NCBI GenBank assembly: GCA_043513815.1
Contig: CP121313.1
Span: 1,364,001-1,428,000, forward strand
Reading direction: 5' to 3'
Origin: JANQIO01 sp043513815
GTDB lineage: Bacteria; Pseudomonadota; Gammaproteobacteria; Pseudomonadales; Halieaceae
Length of the DNA stretch: 64,000 nucleotides
Part shown: in pieces, positions 17,423-26,494 of the stretch
How positions within the stretch are numbered: the first letter of the stretch is position 1
Layout: every line of letters starts with the position of its first letter
Translations under genes and position numbers: made by a program
The notes under the pieces: generated by a model
Told to the model about the DNA's origin: nothing
Databases searched by the model: none
Seen by the model: only the letters and a program-made list of their open reading frames with translations

Positions 17423-17572
17423 ATGACCCGTTGCCAGACACAGACCCTGTCCGTACGCAGCCTGCATAAGCCGGCGGTGGCGTTCGACCTGTGCCTGTCG
17501 GTACCGGTGGTCGCCATGCCCTGTGCGATTGACTGCGTGGGCAATGGTTCAAGGAAGCAAACGTTTATCTGA
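17423..17572 (+). CDS. possible small protein gene, 49 aa, four cysteines
   Basis: Reads MTRCQTQTLSVRS at its start and ends GNGSRKQTFI. The peptide has four cysteines (about positions 4, 24, 34 and 38) and a hydrophobic middle (FDLCLSVPVVAMPC). Third codon positions are mostly G or C, as in the neighbouring genes. A strong intrinsic terminator begins 16 bases after the stop. Against it: no clear ribosome-binding site, no family I recognise, and it could be a non-coding RNA instead. Confidence 0.35.
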   Translation: MTRCQTQTLSVRSLHKPAVAFDLCLSVPVVAMPCAIDCVGNGSRKQTFI

Positions 17573-17588
17573 TTAGCTGAAGATATCC

Positions 17589-17632
17589 AAAAAAGGCCTC
17601 CGAGAACCCGCGACTCGGAGGCCTTTTTTTTT
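17589..17632 (+). terminator. intrinsic terminator (bidirectional)
   Basis: A perfect 10-bp GC-rich stem (GGCCTCCGAG / CTCGGAGGCC) with a 9-base loop is flanked by six A on the left and nine T on the right, so it can work on both strands. It follows the possible 49-aa gene and precedes the MFS gene. Confidence 0.85.
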
Positions 17633-17707
17633 CTTCCTCGGAAGACCCCATAAAAAATCCCTCCGACCACCGGGTTCCAGGCCACTGGAATAATAAAGGT
17701 GGTAGCC

Positions 17708-18928
17708 GTGAAACGGTCACTGAGAGTCAACATTGTCGCTATTTACCTCATGGGCTTTTTCCACAGCTTCATGGTGGTGATACCCGTGTTTGTGCCCCTC
17801 GTGCAGGGCTACGGTTTGAGCATGGCACAGGTACTGCAGACCCAGGCCCTGTTCGCCCTGACTGTGGCGGTCTTCGAGGTGCCCTCGGGTTACATCGCCG
17901 ATGTCTGGGGTCGACGCCGGGCCATTCTGGCAGGCTCCGCGCTTAACGGTGTGGGCTTCCTGTGGCTGCTGTGGTCGGACAGTTTCGCGGATTTTCTGGT
18001 CTACGAATTCTTCCTCGGGGTGGGCATCAGCCTGATCTCCGGGGCTGACCTCGCCCTGTTGTACGACAGCGAAACCCAGCTCGAAGCCGCCGCCGGTGGT
18101 GGAAGCGGGGGGGCCAGCAAGTCATTGAGCCGGCTGATCTCCATTGAAGCCGGCGCCTCCGGGGTAGCCGGTATCTGTGCCAGCCTGCTGCTGCTGTTTG
18201 CCGACATGGGTACGCTCGTAAAGGTACAGGCCGTCTGTGGCTTCGTGCCGTTGCTGTTGGGCCTGCTGCTGGTGGAAACGCCGCGGCCGATCCTCAGCCA
18301 GGGGCATGCCGGCAACGCCCAGGCCATCATCAGGACGCTGGTCCTTGGTAAACCGGTGGTGCTGTGGACTGCGCTGGCCATCGCGGCGTTCGGGCTGCTG
18401 GGCCTTTACGCATTCTGGATCTACCAGAAGTACTGGGAGTTACAGGGCGTGCCGGTCAGCCTGTTCGGGTATATCTGGGCAGTGTTTGCGTTGACGGTGA
18501 GCCTGGCGGCGCGCTATGCCGGCGCCCTGGAAGCCTGGCTGGGCTGGCGGCGCATGTTGTGGATTACTGCGGTACTGCCGCTGGTTGGCCTGCTGGGTAT
18601 GGCCCTGGCCGGCGGCTGGGTGGGGGTGTTGTTCGGTTTCGCCATTCAGTTGAGCCGGGGCCTGAGCCTGACGCTGTTTTATGAGGCGTTGAACCGACGG
18701 GTGGACGGCGACTTCCGCGCGACCATGAACTCGCTGGTGAGCCTGGGCGTTCGCAGCCTGTTCATTGTCACGGGCCCCATGCTGGGCTGGGCACTGGACG
18801 GCATGGGTGTGGCCAGCACCTTGCTGATCCTCGTTGCCCTGTTCGCGCCGCTGTTTGTGCTGGTGATCCTGGGGCTGGGCCTGCGCATTCGCCGAGAGGC
18901 GGAGCCGGTCCCCCAGCCGGCACTGTAG
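17708..18928 (+). CDS. MFS transporter
   Basis: A 406-residue major facilitator with about 12 membrane helices. The A-motif-like loop between TM2 and TM3 reads GYIADVWGRRRAILAG (about residues 61-76). I chose GTG 17708 because AAGGTGG lies five bases upstream; GTG 17699 is an alternative. The hydrophilic central loop and the family do not reveal the substrate. The gene is solitary; a dyad at 18943 follows it. Confidence 0.85.
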   Translation: MKRSLRVNIVAIYLMGFFHSFMVVIPVFVPLVQGYGLSMAQVLQTQALFALTVAVFEVPSGYIADVWGRRRAILAGSALNGVGFLWLLWSDSFADFLVYEFFLGVGISLISGADLALLYDSETQLEAAAGGGSGGASKSLSRLISIEAGASGVAGICASLLLLFADMGTLVKVQAVCGFVPLLLGLLLVETPRPILSQGHAGNAQAIIRTLVLGKPVVLWTALAIAAFGLLGLYAFWIYQKYWELQGVPVSLFGYIWAVFALTVSLAARYAGALEAWLGWRRMLWITAVLPLVGLLGMALAGGWVGVLFGFAIQLSRGLSLTLFYEALNRRVDGDFRATMNSLVSLGVRSLFIVTGPMLGWALDGMGVASTLLILVALFAPLFVLVILGLGLRIRREAEPVPQPAL

Positions 18929-18942
18929 CCGCCCTGTTTCAC

Positions 18943-18974
18943 CGGGGACAGACTGCGTGTGCGGTCTGTCCCCG
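18943..18974. repeat. dyad with GGGGACAGAC arms
   Basis: CGGGGACAGAC and GTCTGTCCCCG form a perfect 11-bp stem around a 10-base loop. There is no T-run, so it is a weak terminator candidate for the MFS gene. The arms resemble REP-like GGGGTCAGACC sequences seen at 53730 and 57262. Confidence 0.6.
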
Positions 18975-19086
18975 CTCCCTGCGCAGCCGTTTCTAGAGAA
19001 CATTCCACCGGTTCCACGACGCCAGATTGCGATAAACTTTTTTGTTGGCAGGGCGCTATACTTTGACAACAGGAGTTCGCCCCGTC

Positions 19087-20127
19087 ATGGACAGATCACC
19101 CTCCATCCTAGCCACCATGATCCTGCCTATCGCCCGCGCGCTGAGGCTACAGGGGGTGGACCCCATGCCGCTCTTCGAGCGGGCCGAGATCGACCCCGCT
19201 TCTGTCATCAATGCCGATCGTCGAATACCCATGTCGAAGATGCAGACGCTCTGGCGCCTGATTGCCGACGCCACCGGGGATGAGGCCTTCGGACTGCACG
19301 CGGCCGAGCAGTTGCAGCCCGCCATTCTGCACGGGCTCGGGCTTGCCGTGCTGGCGAGCTCCACTATCCATGAAGTCCTGCAGCGTCTGGTGCGATTTGC
19401 CAGTCTGCTGCACACCGGTCTAGAACTCAGGCTCAGCGAACGTGAAGAGCTGGTGGATCTGGATATCGGTATGGGCGGCGAATTTGAAGGCGCTGCCGAT
19501 ATGGATGTAGACCCGTTCGGCGAGGACTTCGCCATGGGCATTGTCGTGGTGTTGTGCCGATTGACGCTGGGGGAATATTTCAGCCCCATCGCGGCGGAGT
19601 GTCGCCGCCCCGCGCCCGCCGACCCGAATGTTTTCATGGCAATGTTGGGCTGCCCCATCATGTTTGCCACTCCCCGGCTTCGCATTACTTTCGTCAAAAG
19701 CGATATCAACGAGCAGCTCGCCACCGCCAACCTGGAACTGGCCCGCGTCAACGATGAGCAGGTCGAGACATACCTGGCCACCTTCACCCGCGTCAGTGCT
19801 TCACGCGCTGTCGTCAGCAAGATTGTCGAACACCTGCCGGATGGCCCGCCCAGCCAGAAAGCTATTGCCGAAGCCATGCACGTCAGCAACCGCACCCTGC
19901 AGCGCAAACTCAAGGATGAGGGCACCAGCTTCATCGACCTGTTGCAGGATGCGCGCCTGTCGCTGGCACGCAAGTACCTCGCCCAACCCCAGCGTTCCAT
20001 TGTTGAAATCGCGTACTTGCTAGGCTTTTCCGAGCCGAGTACCTTTTCTCGGGCTTTCAAGCGCTGGACCGGTCAGGCGCCGGCGGATTACCGGGCGGGA
20101 CTGCAGTCTCAGGTAGCGTCGAACTGA
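19087..20127 (+). CDS. AraC-family transcriptional regulator
   Basis: A 346-residue regulator. The N-terminal 200 residues resemble the arabinose-binding-type domain found in OruR/ArgR-like members (PLFERAEIDPASV, IPMSKMQTLWRL). The C-terminal AraC helix-turn-helix pair covers about residues 240-340, with AIAEAMHVSNRTLQRKLKDEG and the second helix IAYLLGFSEPSTFSRAFKRWTG. ATG 19087 follows an AGGAG. In this subgroup the neighbours are often fatty acid or alcohol catabolism genes, but here none is adjacent on the same strand, so the target is unknown. Confidence 0.9.
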   Translation: MDRSPSILATMILPIARALRLQGVDPMPLFERAEIDPASVINADRRIPMSKMQTLWRLIADATGDEAFGLHAAEQLQPAILHGLGLAVLASSTIHEVLQRLVRFASLLHTGLELRLSEREELVDLDIGMGGEFEGAADMDVDPFGEDFAMGIVVVLCRLTLGEYFSPIAAECRRPAPADPNVFMAMLGCPIMFATPRLRITFVKSDINEQLATANLELARVNDEQVETYLATFTRVSASRAVVSKIVEHLPDGPPSQKAIAEAMHVSNRTLQRKLKDEGTSFIDLLQDARLSLARKYLAQPQRSIVEIAYLLGFSEPSTFSRAFKRWTGQAPADYRAGLQSQVASN

Positions 20128-20202
20128 CCCGGATCACGGTGCAAGCGGCGCAGGTCTGCTATGCTGCTCCCGACGGAACTGAACTGTATTTGAGGAAATC
20201 CC

Positions 20203-21072
20203 ATGTCAATTGTCCTGATCGTTGCTGACCGTGCGGAAGACCGCCAGGTTGCGATTCCCCGTGGCCTGCAACTGGCCGCCAAGATGGGGTGGGGCGCCCA
20301 GGTGGTGGGCTTCGCCTATGAAAGCCTGGCTGAGCTGAAAAGCGCCGGCGTGAACCCCCAGCAGGTCAAGAAACAGCTGCTGGACAAGCGCAAGACTGAG
20401 GTGCAGGCCGAGGTGGAGAAACACCAGGGCGATGTGCGCACCGCGGTCAACGTGGTGTGGCACAAGGCTATTCACGAGTGGATCGACAAACAGTGCGAGC
20501 GCAAGGAATACTCTGCGGTCATCAAGACCGGCCGCCGTACCGAGACCTTTCTCTATACCTCAACGGACTGGCACTTGCTGCGTGAGTGCCCTGCGCCTGT
20601 GCTGATTGCCGCGGAGAAGAAGTGGCGCGCCACCAAGCCGATCGTCGCCGCCATCGACCTGTCCAGCAACGGCCGCCTGGAGCGTCAGCTCAACGACCTG
20701 GTGGTGTCCACCGCCAAACGCTTTGCCGAACAGCTCGATACCGAGCTGTACCTGGTCCACGCGCTGCATATTCCCGCCGTACTGACGGAACTTGACCTGG
20801 TAGATGAGTTCAGCCATGTCAAAAAAATGAAGAAGGAGCTACATCCGCGGGTGCAGAAACTGGCGCAGACCCACGACCTGCCGCTAAGTGCCATCAAGCT
20901 CAAGCAGGGCCCGGTGGAAAAGGTCATCACCAGTGAGTCAGCGCGCCTCAAGGCCCAGCTGCTGGTAATGGGAACAGTGGGCCGTACGGGTGTGAAGGGA
21001 CAGCTGCTGGGAAATACCGCTGAGAAAGTCCTGACCCACGTGCGTACCGACGTACTGGCGATCAAGCCCTAG
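20203..21072 (+). CDS. tandem-domain universal stress protein
   Basis: A 289-residue UspE-like protein made of two Usp domains (about residues 1-140 and 145-289). The second domain keeps the ATP-binding signature: MGTVGRTGVKG followed by GNTAEKVL near the end. The first domain has a degraded version (KTGRRTETFLYTSTD). ATG 20203 follows TGAGGAA. Its role is stress survival through nucleotide binding; details vary. Its stop overlaps the end of the convergent sortase-system kinase gene by 11 bases. Confidence 0.9.
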   Translation: MSIVLIVADRAEDRQVAIPRGLQLAAKMGWGAQVVGFAYESLAELKSAGVNPQQVKKQLLDKRKTEVQAEVEKHQGDVRTAVNVVWHKAIHEWIDKQCERKEYSAVIKTGRRTETFLYTSTDWHLLRECPAPVLIAAEKKWRATKPIVAAIDLSSNGRLERQLNDLVVSTAKRFAEQLDTELYLVHALHIPAVLTELDLVDEFSHVKKMKKELHPRVQKLAQTHDLPLSAIKLKQGPVEKVITSESARLKAQLLVMGTVGRTGVKGQLLGNTAEKVLTHVRTDVLAIKP

Positions 21073-23107
21073 CCGCGAGGGGCCAGTCCCGCGCCAGCGG
21101 CAGGATAATCCTGAACGCCACGCCGGAGCCGTCCGGCAGGTTTTCGGCCCGGACGTTGCCGCCGTGAAAATCCACGATCAAGCGCACGATGTGCAGCCCC
21201 AGGCCCAGGTGTACGCGATCGCTCTTGTCCCGCAGCGACACCATCGAATCGAACAACTGGTGCTGCATTGCGGCGGGCAATAGCGGGCCCTCGTTGGAGA
21301 CAGCCAGTTCCACGTTGTCACCCCTGGAAACGACAGAAAAGAGAATAACGCCGCCAGCCGGTGCAAAGCTGGCGGCATTGTCCATCAGCTTGTCCAGCAT
21401 CTGCGCTACCAGGTCGGGTACGCCATAGGCCGGCAGGGTGTCTAGGTCGCAGTCAAAGCGCAGCGTGTGCTCTGCGTACAGGCCCTGGTAGGCGGCGAAC
21501 AGTTCGCGGCTGAGCGTAGCCAGGTCATAGTGTTCGGGCGCATTGCCGTGCACGCTCTCTTCGAGGCGAGTCGCTTCACTCATGGCGGTGAGGATATTGC
21601 CCAGTCGCGACAGTCCTTCACGGGCGCGCCGCACGTAGACCTCGCCGTCCTCAGGGTTACCGTCCAGGTTGTCCAGGGACGACTGGATTACCGCGATAGG
21701 GGTACGCAGCTCGTGGGACAGTTTTCGCGACAGACTGCGCAGGTAGTCAGTGTAGTCCCGCAGTCGGGCCAGCAGGTCCGCATATTGTCTCGACAGCTCG
21801 CCAATTTCGTCGCCGCTTCGGCTTACTGGAAAGGCGGTGTCATCCAGCCGGCCGTCCGCCTGTATAACGCGGGCACTGGCCCGTGACAGCCGTCGGATGC
21901 GCCAGGACAGCCAGCTCGCATAGCCCAGTAACCCCAGGGCCGACAGTGCCATCGCCAGCAGGCTGTAATACAGCAGGCGTGAGAATGCGCGGTCCGTCAG
22001 GCTCAGGTAGGGTTCGCTGCCCTGGCGCGCCACCACGGCACCCACCACCTTATCGCCCTGCTTTACCGGTGCTGCAGTAGCCAGCAGTTTGCGACCGCCG
22101 CCTGCCGGTGAGGCATACCAGGCAGCCGCCGCCTGACCGTCCAGTGCCAGGTCCAGTTCCTTCAGAAGTTCCTGGCCAATCCGGGGCGCCTCGGGAAGCT
22201 GTGACGGCGGTGCGCCGTTGAGGATTGCCCGGTACAGGGCTTGCAGCAGCCAGGGCGTTTCACTGCGTGGCAAGCTGTCGGCTTCGCTGCGGACATCGGC
22301 CATGGCCCAGTGAGAACGGTCAACCGCGGTCAACTCGATGCCGCCATAGGCAAACGGCGCCAGCGCCTGGGCCAGCTCCGCCGATGGATACACCAGCCAA
22401 GGCGGCAGCGTACGAGTGCCGGGCAGCACCGTTCCGACGGTGTCGCCGGTGCCTGTGCTGGCGGTGCCGCTATTGCCCACCAGGTAAAACCCAAGCCGGT
22501 CCTCCAGCATGGACAGCGGCAGCTCCAGCTCCACGCTGAATCCCTCGAGACTGTCCTGCCAGAAACCGCGGATGCGCGGCTCGAATCCCATCACGGCCCC
22601 TTCACGCTCGGTACGGGCCTGCACGGCCCCCGGCGCCGCGGTGGCAATCACGTAGTCGGTGCCGCGCCCGGTACGCAATACCAGGCGGTCTCCACTGGCG
22701 CGGCGCACATTGCGCGGGTCGTGGTAGACCACGTCGTCATCGGTCACTGTGAACAGCAGGTAAAGCAGGGGGCCGCGCACCTGTGCCCGATAGGCCACCG
22801 GTCCAAAGCGGTGGTGCTCCGGACCGTTCCAGCCGTCGGCATAGCCATCGACAATCACCGGACCAGTTGCCAGCGTTGCATAGAGCTGTCCATTGGTCGG
22901 TTCGGTGGAATTCATGCGTTCGGGGTTCGGGTATAGCAACCCGGGACGCTCAGCGACAACCGTTGCCACCGCCCTGGTAGTGGCCAACAGGGCCTGGGCC
23001 TGGCCACTCTGCAGCGCGCCCTCCATTTCCCGGACGTACTGGCAGCCGGCCCAGGGCAGGGCGATGAGTAACAGGCTGACCAGCAGCAGCTGGCGGCGCA
23101 GGTTCAC
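21062..23107 (-). CDS. pdsS: dedicated sortase system sensor histidine kinase
   Basis: A 681-residue membrane histidine kinase. A lipoprotein-like or membrane N-terminus (LLLIALPWAGCQ) is followed by a large extracytoplasmic domain (about residues 25-380), TM2 at about 380-402, and a HAMP-like linker. The H-box SHELRTPIAV has His near 464. The N-box DNAASFAP is near 577 and the G-box HLGLGLHIV near 634. Start is GTG 23107, six bases after the regulator stop, so the two form an operon. Position beside the sortase substrate and sortase fits the TIGR family pdsS. The long periplasmic part may sense carbohydrate (it has CBM9-like stretches such as DGYADGW), which is inference. Confidence 0.9.
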   Translation of the reverse strand: MNLRRQLLLVSLLLIALPWAGCQYVREMEGALQSGQAQALLATTRAVATVVAERPGLLYPNPERMNSTEPTNGQLYATLATGPVIVDGYADGWNGPEHHRFGPVAYRAQVRGPLLYLLFTVTDDDVVYHDPRNVRRASGDRLVLRTGRGTDYVIATAAPGAVQARTEREGAVMGFEPRIRGFWQDSLEGFSVELELPLSMLEDRLGFYLVGNSGTASTGTGDTVGTVLPGTRTLPPWLVYPSAELAQALAPFAYGGIELTAVDRSHWAMADVRSEADSLPRSETPWLLQALYRAILNGAPPSQLPEAPRIGQELLKELDLALDGQAAAAWYASPAGGGRKLLATAAPVKQGDKVVGAVVARQGSEPYLSLTDRAFSRLLYYSLLAMALSALGLLGYASWLSWRIRRLSRASARVIQADGRLDDTAFPVSRSGDEIGELSRQYADLLARLRDYTDYLRSLSRKLSHELRTPIAVIQSSLDNLDGNPEDGEVYVRRAREGLSRLGNILTAMSEATRLEESVHGNAPEHYDLATLSRELFAAYQGLYAEHTLRFDCDLDTLPAYGVPDLVAQMLDKLMDNAASFAPAGGVILFSVVSRGDNVELAVSNEGPLLPAAMQHQLFDSMVSLRDKSDRVHLGLGLHIVRLIVDFHGGNVRAENLPDGSGVAFRIILPLARDWPLAARA

Positions 23108-23113
23108 AGGTAC

Positions 23114-23806
23114 TCAGGCCGCCTTCCAGCGGTACCCCATACCGTAGGCGGTCTCGATGACCGCGAAGCTGTCGTCAACGGCGATGAATTTCTTGCGGAT
23201 GCGCTTGATGTGGGAGGTGATGGTGTTGTCATCCAGTACCACGTTCGCCGCATCCATCAACTGCTGGCGATTCTTCACGTGACCCGGATGCAGGGCCAGG
23301 GCGTGCACGATCCAGAACTCGGTCACGGTCAGGTCAACGGGCTGTTCGAGCCAGCTCACCGTCATGCGTTGCAGGTTGATGGCGAGCTTGCCCCGTTCCA
23401 GAACGTCGTCTTCCTGCACCGGTTGGCGCAGAGCATCGACCCGACGCAGCAGCGCGTGAATGCGCGCCAGCATCTGGGCCTGGCTGATGTCCTTGGTGAG
23501 GTAGTCGTCAGCGCCCAGCCGCAGGCCGCTGATCACGTCCAGTTCGGTGTCGCGGGCGGTGAGGAATACGATGGGCAATTCAGGGGCTTTGGCGCGCAGG
23601 TCCCGGCACAGTTCAAAACCTCCCTCGACCTCGTCATCGAGGCCGACATCAATAATGGCCATATCGGGCAGGCGCTGCTCGAAGGCCGCCCAGGCGCTTG
23701 CCCGGTTCTCGTGGCAGGACACGGCAAACCCTTGCCGGGTGAGGGCATCGCGGTAGTTGGCAGCGATGGCGGGTTCGTCTTCGACGATAGCGATATGGCG
23801 CGACAT
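23114..23806 (-). CDS. pdsR: dedicated sortase system response regulator
   Basis: A 230-residue OmpR/PhoB-type regulator. The receiver domain has VEDEP at residues 8-12, the phosphorylated Asp53 in IIDVGLD, and FLTARD plus the Lys of YLTKD. The winged-helix DNA-binding domain (about 135-230) ends VIETAYGMGYRWKAA. ATG 23806 was chosen because the receiver starts MSRHIAIVED; ATG 23818 is possible. It is divergent from the sortase substrate gene, so it probably acts in the 160-base gap between them and also upstream of pdsO. Confidence 0.92.
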   Translation of the reverse strand: MSRHIAIVEDEPAIAANYRDALTRQGFAVSCHENRASAWAAFEQRLPDMAIIDVGLDDEVEGGFELCRDLRAKAPELPIVFLTARDTELDVISGLRLGADDYLTKDISQAQMLARIHALLRRVDALRQPVQEDDVLERGKLAINLQRMTVSWLEQPVDLTVTEFWIVHALALHPGHVKNRQQLMDAANVVLDDNTITSHIKRIRKKFIAVDDSFAVIETAYGMGYRWKAA

Positions 23807-23868
23807 AGGCTTTCTCATTGACTCAGTGGCGATACTTCCAAAATTCCTCTCCTGCCACAACCGCCGGC

Positions 23869-23886
23869 CACAATTCATCACAATTC
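23869..23886. promoter_or_regulatory. tandem CACAATTC repeats, candidate PdsR site
   Basis: CACAATTC occurs at 23869-23876 and 23879-23886, exactly 10 bases apart, with a third CACAA at 23856. OmpR-family regulators bind direct repeats spaced by one helical turn. The site lies between divergent pdsR and the sortase-substrate gene. Binding is inferred from spacing and place only. Confidence 0.35.
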
Positions 23887-23966
23887 CTCGCCAGCCTGCC
23901 ACAGGCTACTCGTTCCCCGGCCCGGGTTCGCTGCTCCAATAGCGGCAAAACCACAGGGAGAACCCC

Positions 23967-25994
23967 ATGCGACCGATCGTGCTGACATTCTTGCTGGGCT
24001 GGCTGATGGCCGCCCCCGCCGGCGCCACTATTGACACCGAAATCCCTAAAACGTTGCTGGACACCGAAGCGACCGTGGGCGCCGGGCAGTTGAAACTGGC
24101 AGGGCCGTTTGGCTACCGGCCCGCGGTCCAGCTGGAGGCCGGCCTGGACATACGCGTCACGGGCCTGGTGGCTCACGTGACGCTGCGGCAGACCTTTCGC
24201 AATGACAGCGAGCACTGGGTGGAAGGGGAGTATCTGTTCCCCCTGCCGGACCAGGCCGCCGTCAACAAGCTGCGGCTGGTGATCGGCGAACGGGTGATCC
24301 TCGGTGAAATCCGTGAAAAACAGGCGGCGAAGAAAATCTACCAGCAGGCCAGGGCCAGTGGCCGCAAGGCAAGTCTGGTGGAACAGCGACGTCCCAATCT
24401 GTTCAGCAACCGGGTGGCCAATATTGGCCCCGGGGAAGTGGTCAGCGTGGAACTGCACTATATCGAGCGGGTGCACTACCGGGATGGGCAGTTCAGCCTG
24501 CGCTTTCCCACCACGGTCACACCGCGCTATACGCCGGCGGACTTCCCGGCAGCAGCGGAGGTCTGGCAGTTCCAGCACCCGCGGCCGGCCACGGACAGTG
24601 ATCCCATCCAGCCCATCACCATTACCGCTGCCATCAATATGGGCCTGCCGCTGGCCGCTGTGGAGGCCCCCCACCACGAGATTGCCCTGTCTCGGCAGCA
24701 GGCCAGCTACCAGGTGCGTCTGGCCCGGGGCACGGCCCCCATGGACCGGGATTTCCTGCTGGTCTGGCGACCGCTGCCCGACAGCCAACCGCGGGCGGCG
24801 CTGTTTCACGAACGAGTGGGCGCACATGAATACGCCCTGCTGATGGTGTTGCCGCCAGACGGTGCGGCGCCGCAGTCCGGGCCGGTACCGGCCATTCCCC
24901 GTGAGCTGGTGTTCGTGATCGATACCTCTGGTTCCATGGGCGGCAGCTCCATCGAGCAGGCGCGCGCCAGTCTGGCCTACGGTCTCGGCCAACTTCGGCC
25001 TGAGGACCGTTTCAATATTATCGAGTTCAACAACCGCGCCCGGGCGCTGTTTCCGGAGGCCGTCGATGCTACCCGCCACCATCTGGCCCGGGCCTCGGAA
25101 TTTGTGCGCCACCTGGACGCCGGCGGGGGAACCGAAATGCGCAGCGCGCTGGAGCTGGCTCTGCCCGGGACCGAGCGCTCCGACCAGCGGTTGCGTCAGG
25201 TGGTATTCATCACCGACGGCGCGGTGGGCAACGAGGTCGAGCTGTTCCTGGAAATCGAGCGCCGCCTGGGTAGCAGTCGCCTGTTCACCGTGGGCATTGG
25301 CAGCGCGCCCAACAGCTGGTTCATGCGCAAGGCAGCCCAGGCCGGCCGCGGTGACCAGGTAATGATCGGCAATGTCCTGGAAGTCCAACAATCCATGCAG
25401 CGCCTGTTCAGCCGGCTTAGCCAGACAGCCTTGTCCGATCTTGAAGTGGAGTGGCCGGTGACTGTTGCTACCTACCCCCGCGCCGTCCCCGACCTCTACC
25501 CCGGCGAGCCCTTGCTGATCACCGCCCGGGCCCGTGACAGTCTGTTGAACAGCGAGGTAAGGATAAAAGGCGAGAACGCCGGTGCCGGGTGGGAAACCGC
25601 GTTGCTGGTGGCTCCGCCCCCTGCGGAGCTGGACCTGGCTTCCTCCGGGATCAGTACCCTGTGGGCGCGCGCTGCCATCGAACAACTACTGGATGAAAAG
25701 ACCCTGGGGCGAGAGGAGCAGGCGGTGCGTGCCGCGGTGCTGCCGATCGCCCTGGAACACCAGGTGATGAGCCCTTACACCAGCTTTGTTGCGGTGGAGA
25801 AAACGCCTTCTCGACCGACGCAGCTCAGTCTGAAGAAAGAGCCCATTGCCAATTTGCGGCCCCGGGGCCAGTCGGCGCAACGCTTCGCCTGGCCCGCCAC
25901 CGCCACAGATTCCCGTTTCAATCTCCTGTTGGGCGTGATTGCCCTGGTGTTGGCATGCGCATTCTGGCGTTCTCCTGCCTGGTCCTGGCGATGA
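23967..25994 (+). CDS. marine proteobacterial sortase target protein (VIT and vWA domains)
   Basis: A 675-residue secreted protein and the sole visible substrate of the adjacent sortase. A signal peptide (residues 1-20, ending PAGA) is followed by a VIT domain (about 30-150). A vWA domain starts near residue 312, with the MIDAS motif DTSGSMGGS. The C-terminus is a sorting signal: WPATATD (about 639-645, an LPxTG-like variant), a hydrophobic stretch (LLLGVIALVLACAFW) and a short Arg-containing tail. It resembles inter-alpha-trypsin inhibitor heavy chains. Its last 40 bases overlap the sortase gene. The protein is probably attached to a cell-envelope partner by the sortase; the partner in Gram-negative cells is not known to me. 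Confidence 0.92.
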   Translation: MRPIVLTFLLGWLMAAPAGATIDTEIPKTLLDTEATVGAGQLKLAGPFGYRPAVQLEAGLDIRVTGLVAHVTLRQTFRNDSEHWVEGEYLFPLPDQAAVNKLRLVIGERVILGEIREKQAAKKIYQQARASGRKASLVEQRRPNLFSNRVANIGPGEVVSVELHYIERVHYRDGQFSLRFPTTVTPRYTPADFPAAAEVWQFQHPRPATDSDPIQPITITAAINMGLPLAAVEAPHHEIALSRQQASYQVRLARGTAPMDRDFLLVWRPLPDSQPRAALFHERVGAHEYALLMVLPPDGAAPQSGPVPAIPRELVFVIDTSGSMGGSSIEQARASLAYGLGQLRPEDRFNIIEFNNRARALFPEAVDATRHHLARASEFVRHLDAGGGTEMRSALELALPGTERSDQRLRQVVFITDGAVGNEVELFLEIERRLGSSRLFTVGIGSAPNSWFMRKAAQAGRGDQVMIGNVLEVQQSMQRLFSRLSQTALSDLEVEWPVTVATYPRAVPDLYPGEPLLITARARDSLLNSEVRIKGENAGAGWETALLVAPPPAELDLASSGISTLWARAAIEQLLDEKTLGREEQAVRAAVLPIALEHQVMSPYTSFVAVEKTPSRPTQLSLKKEPIANLRPRGQSAQRFAWPATATDSRFNLLLGVIALVLACAFWRSPAWSWR

Positions 25995-26494
25995 GTCAGT
26001 TGGGGACGGGGGTCTATATACAGCTCAAGGCGGCCCTCGCCCAACAGCTCATCGCCCGCGCCTGGGAGCAGCCCGGGCCGGCGCAGCCCTGGCCCTGGGC
26101 CGACACCCAGCCGGTGGCCAGGCTGGAGTGGCCGGCGCGCGCCCGATCCCTTTATGTGCTTTCAGGGGGGCGCGGTAATGCGCTGGCCTTTGGCCCCGCT
26201 CACGATCCGGCGTCGGACGCTCCGGGGAGCCCCGGCCTGTCGATTATCGGTGGCCATCGCGATACCCATTTTGCGCTACTTGCCGACGTCAAACCCGGCG
26301 AGCCGCTGCTATTACACAGCAAGGATGGCACGGCCAGGCGCTACCAGGTCACCAGCAGTTTTATCGCCGACACCCGCCGCGGACCGCTGCGGGCTGCCGG
26401 TGATGGGCTGCTGCTGGTGACCTGTTATCCCTTCGATGCCCTGCGCGGGGGTGGACCGCTTCGATACGTGGTGGTGGCCAGACCGCTTTTGTGA
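25955..26494 (+). CDS. class GN sortase
   Basis: A 179-residue transpeptidase with an N-terminal membrane anchor (residues 1-22). The catalytic His lies in GGHRDTHF (about 98), the Cys in LVTCYPFD (about 155), and the Arg in GPLRYVV (about 169), giving the full sortase triad. It is shorter than Gram-positive sortases, as usual for the Gram-negative GN class. It starts inside the end of its substrate gene, so the two are translationally linked. It should cut the WPATA-type signal of the neighbouring protein. Confidence 0.93.
   Translation: MRILAFSCLVLAMSQLGTGVYIQLKAALAQQLIARAWEQPGPAQPWPWADTQPVARLEWPARARSLYVLSGGRGNALAFGPAHDPASDAPGSPGLSIIGGHRDTHFALLADVKPGEPLLLHSKDGTARRYQVTSSFIADTRRGPLRAAGDGLLLVTCYPFDALRGGGPLRYVVVARPLL

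Larger units (their letters stand above)
17300..17707. other. intergenic region between divergent epimerase and MFS genes
   Basis: About 400 bases containing the epimerase promoter region, a possible 49-codon gene (17423-17572) and a strong hairpin terminator (17589-17632). The terminator lies between two divergent annotated genes, where none is expected, so something is transcribed into it. The 75 bases after the terminator hold the ribosome-binding site of the MFS gene. Confidence 0.6.

Noticed and set aside
23823..25685. 620-codon minus-strand open frame opposite the sortase substrate
   Set aside because: The plus strand encodes a full VIT/vWA protein with signal peptide and sorting signal; the antisense translation looks random (Gly/Gln/His-rich).
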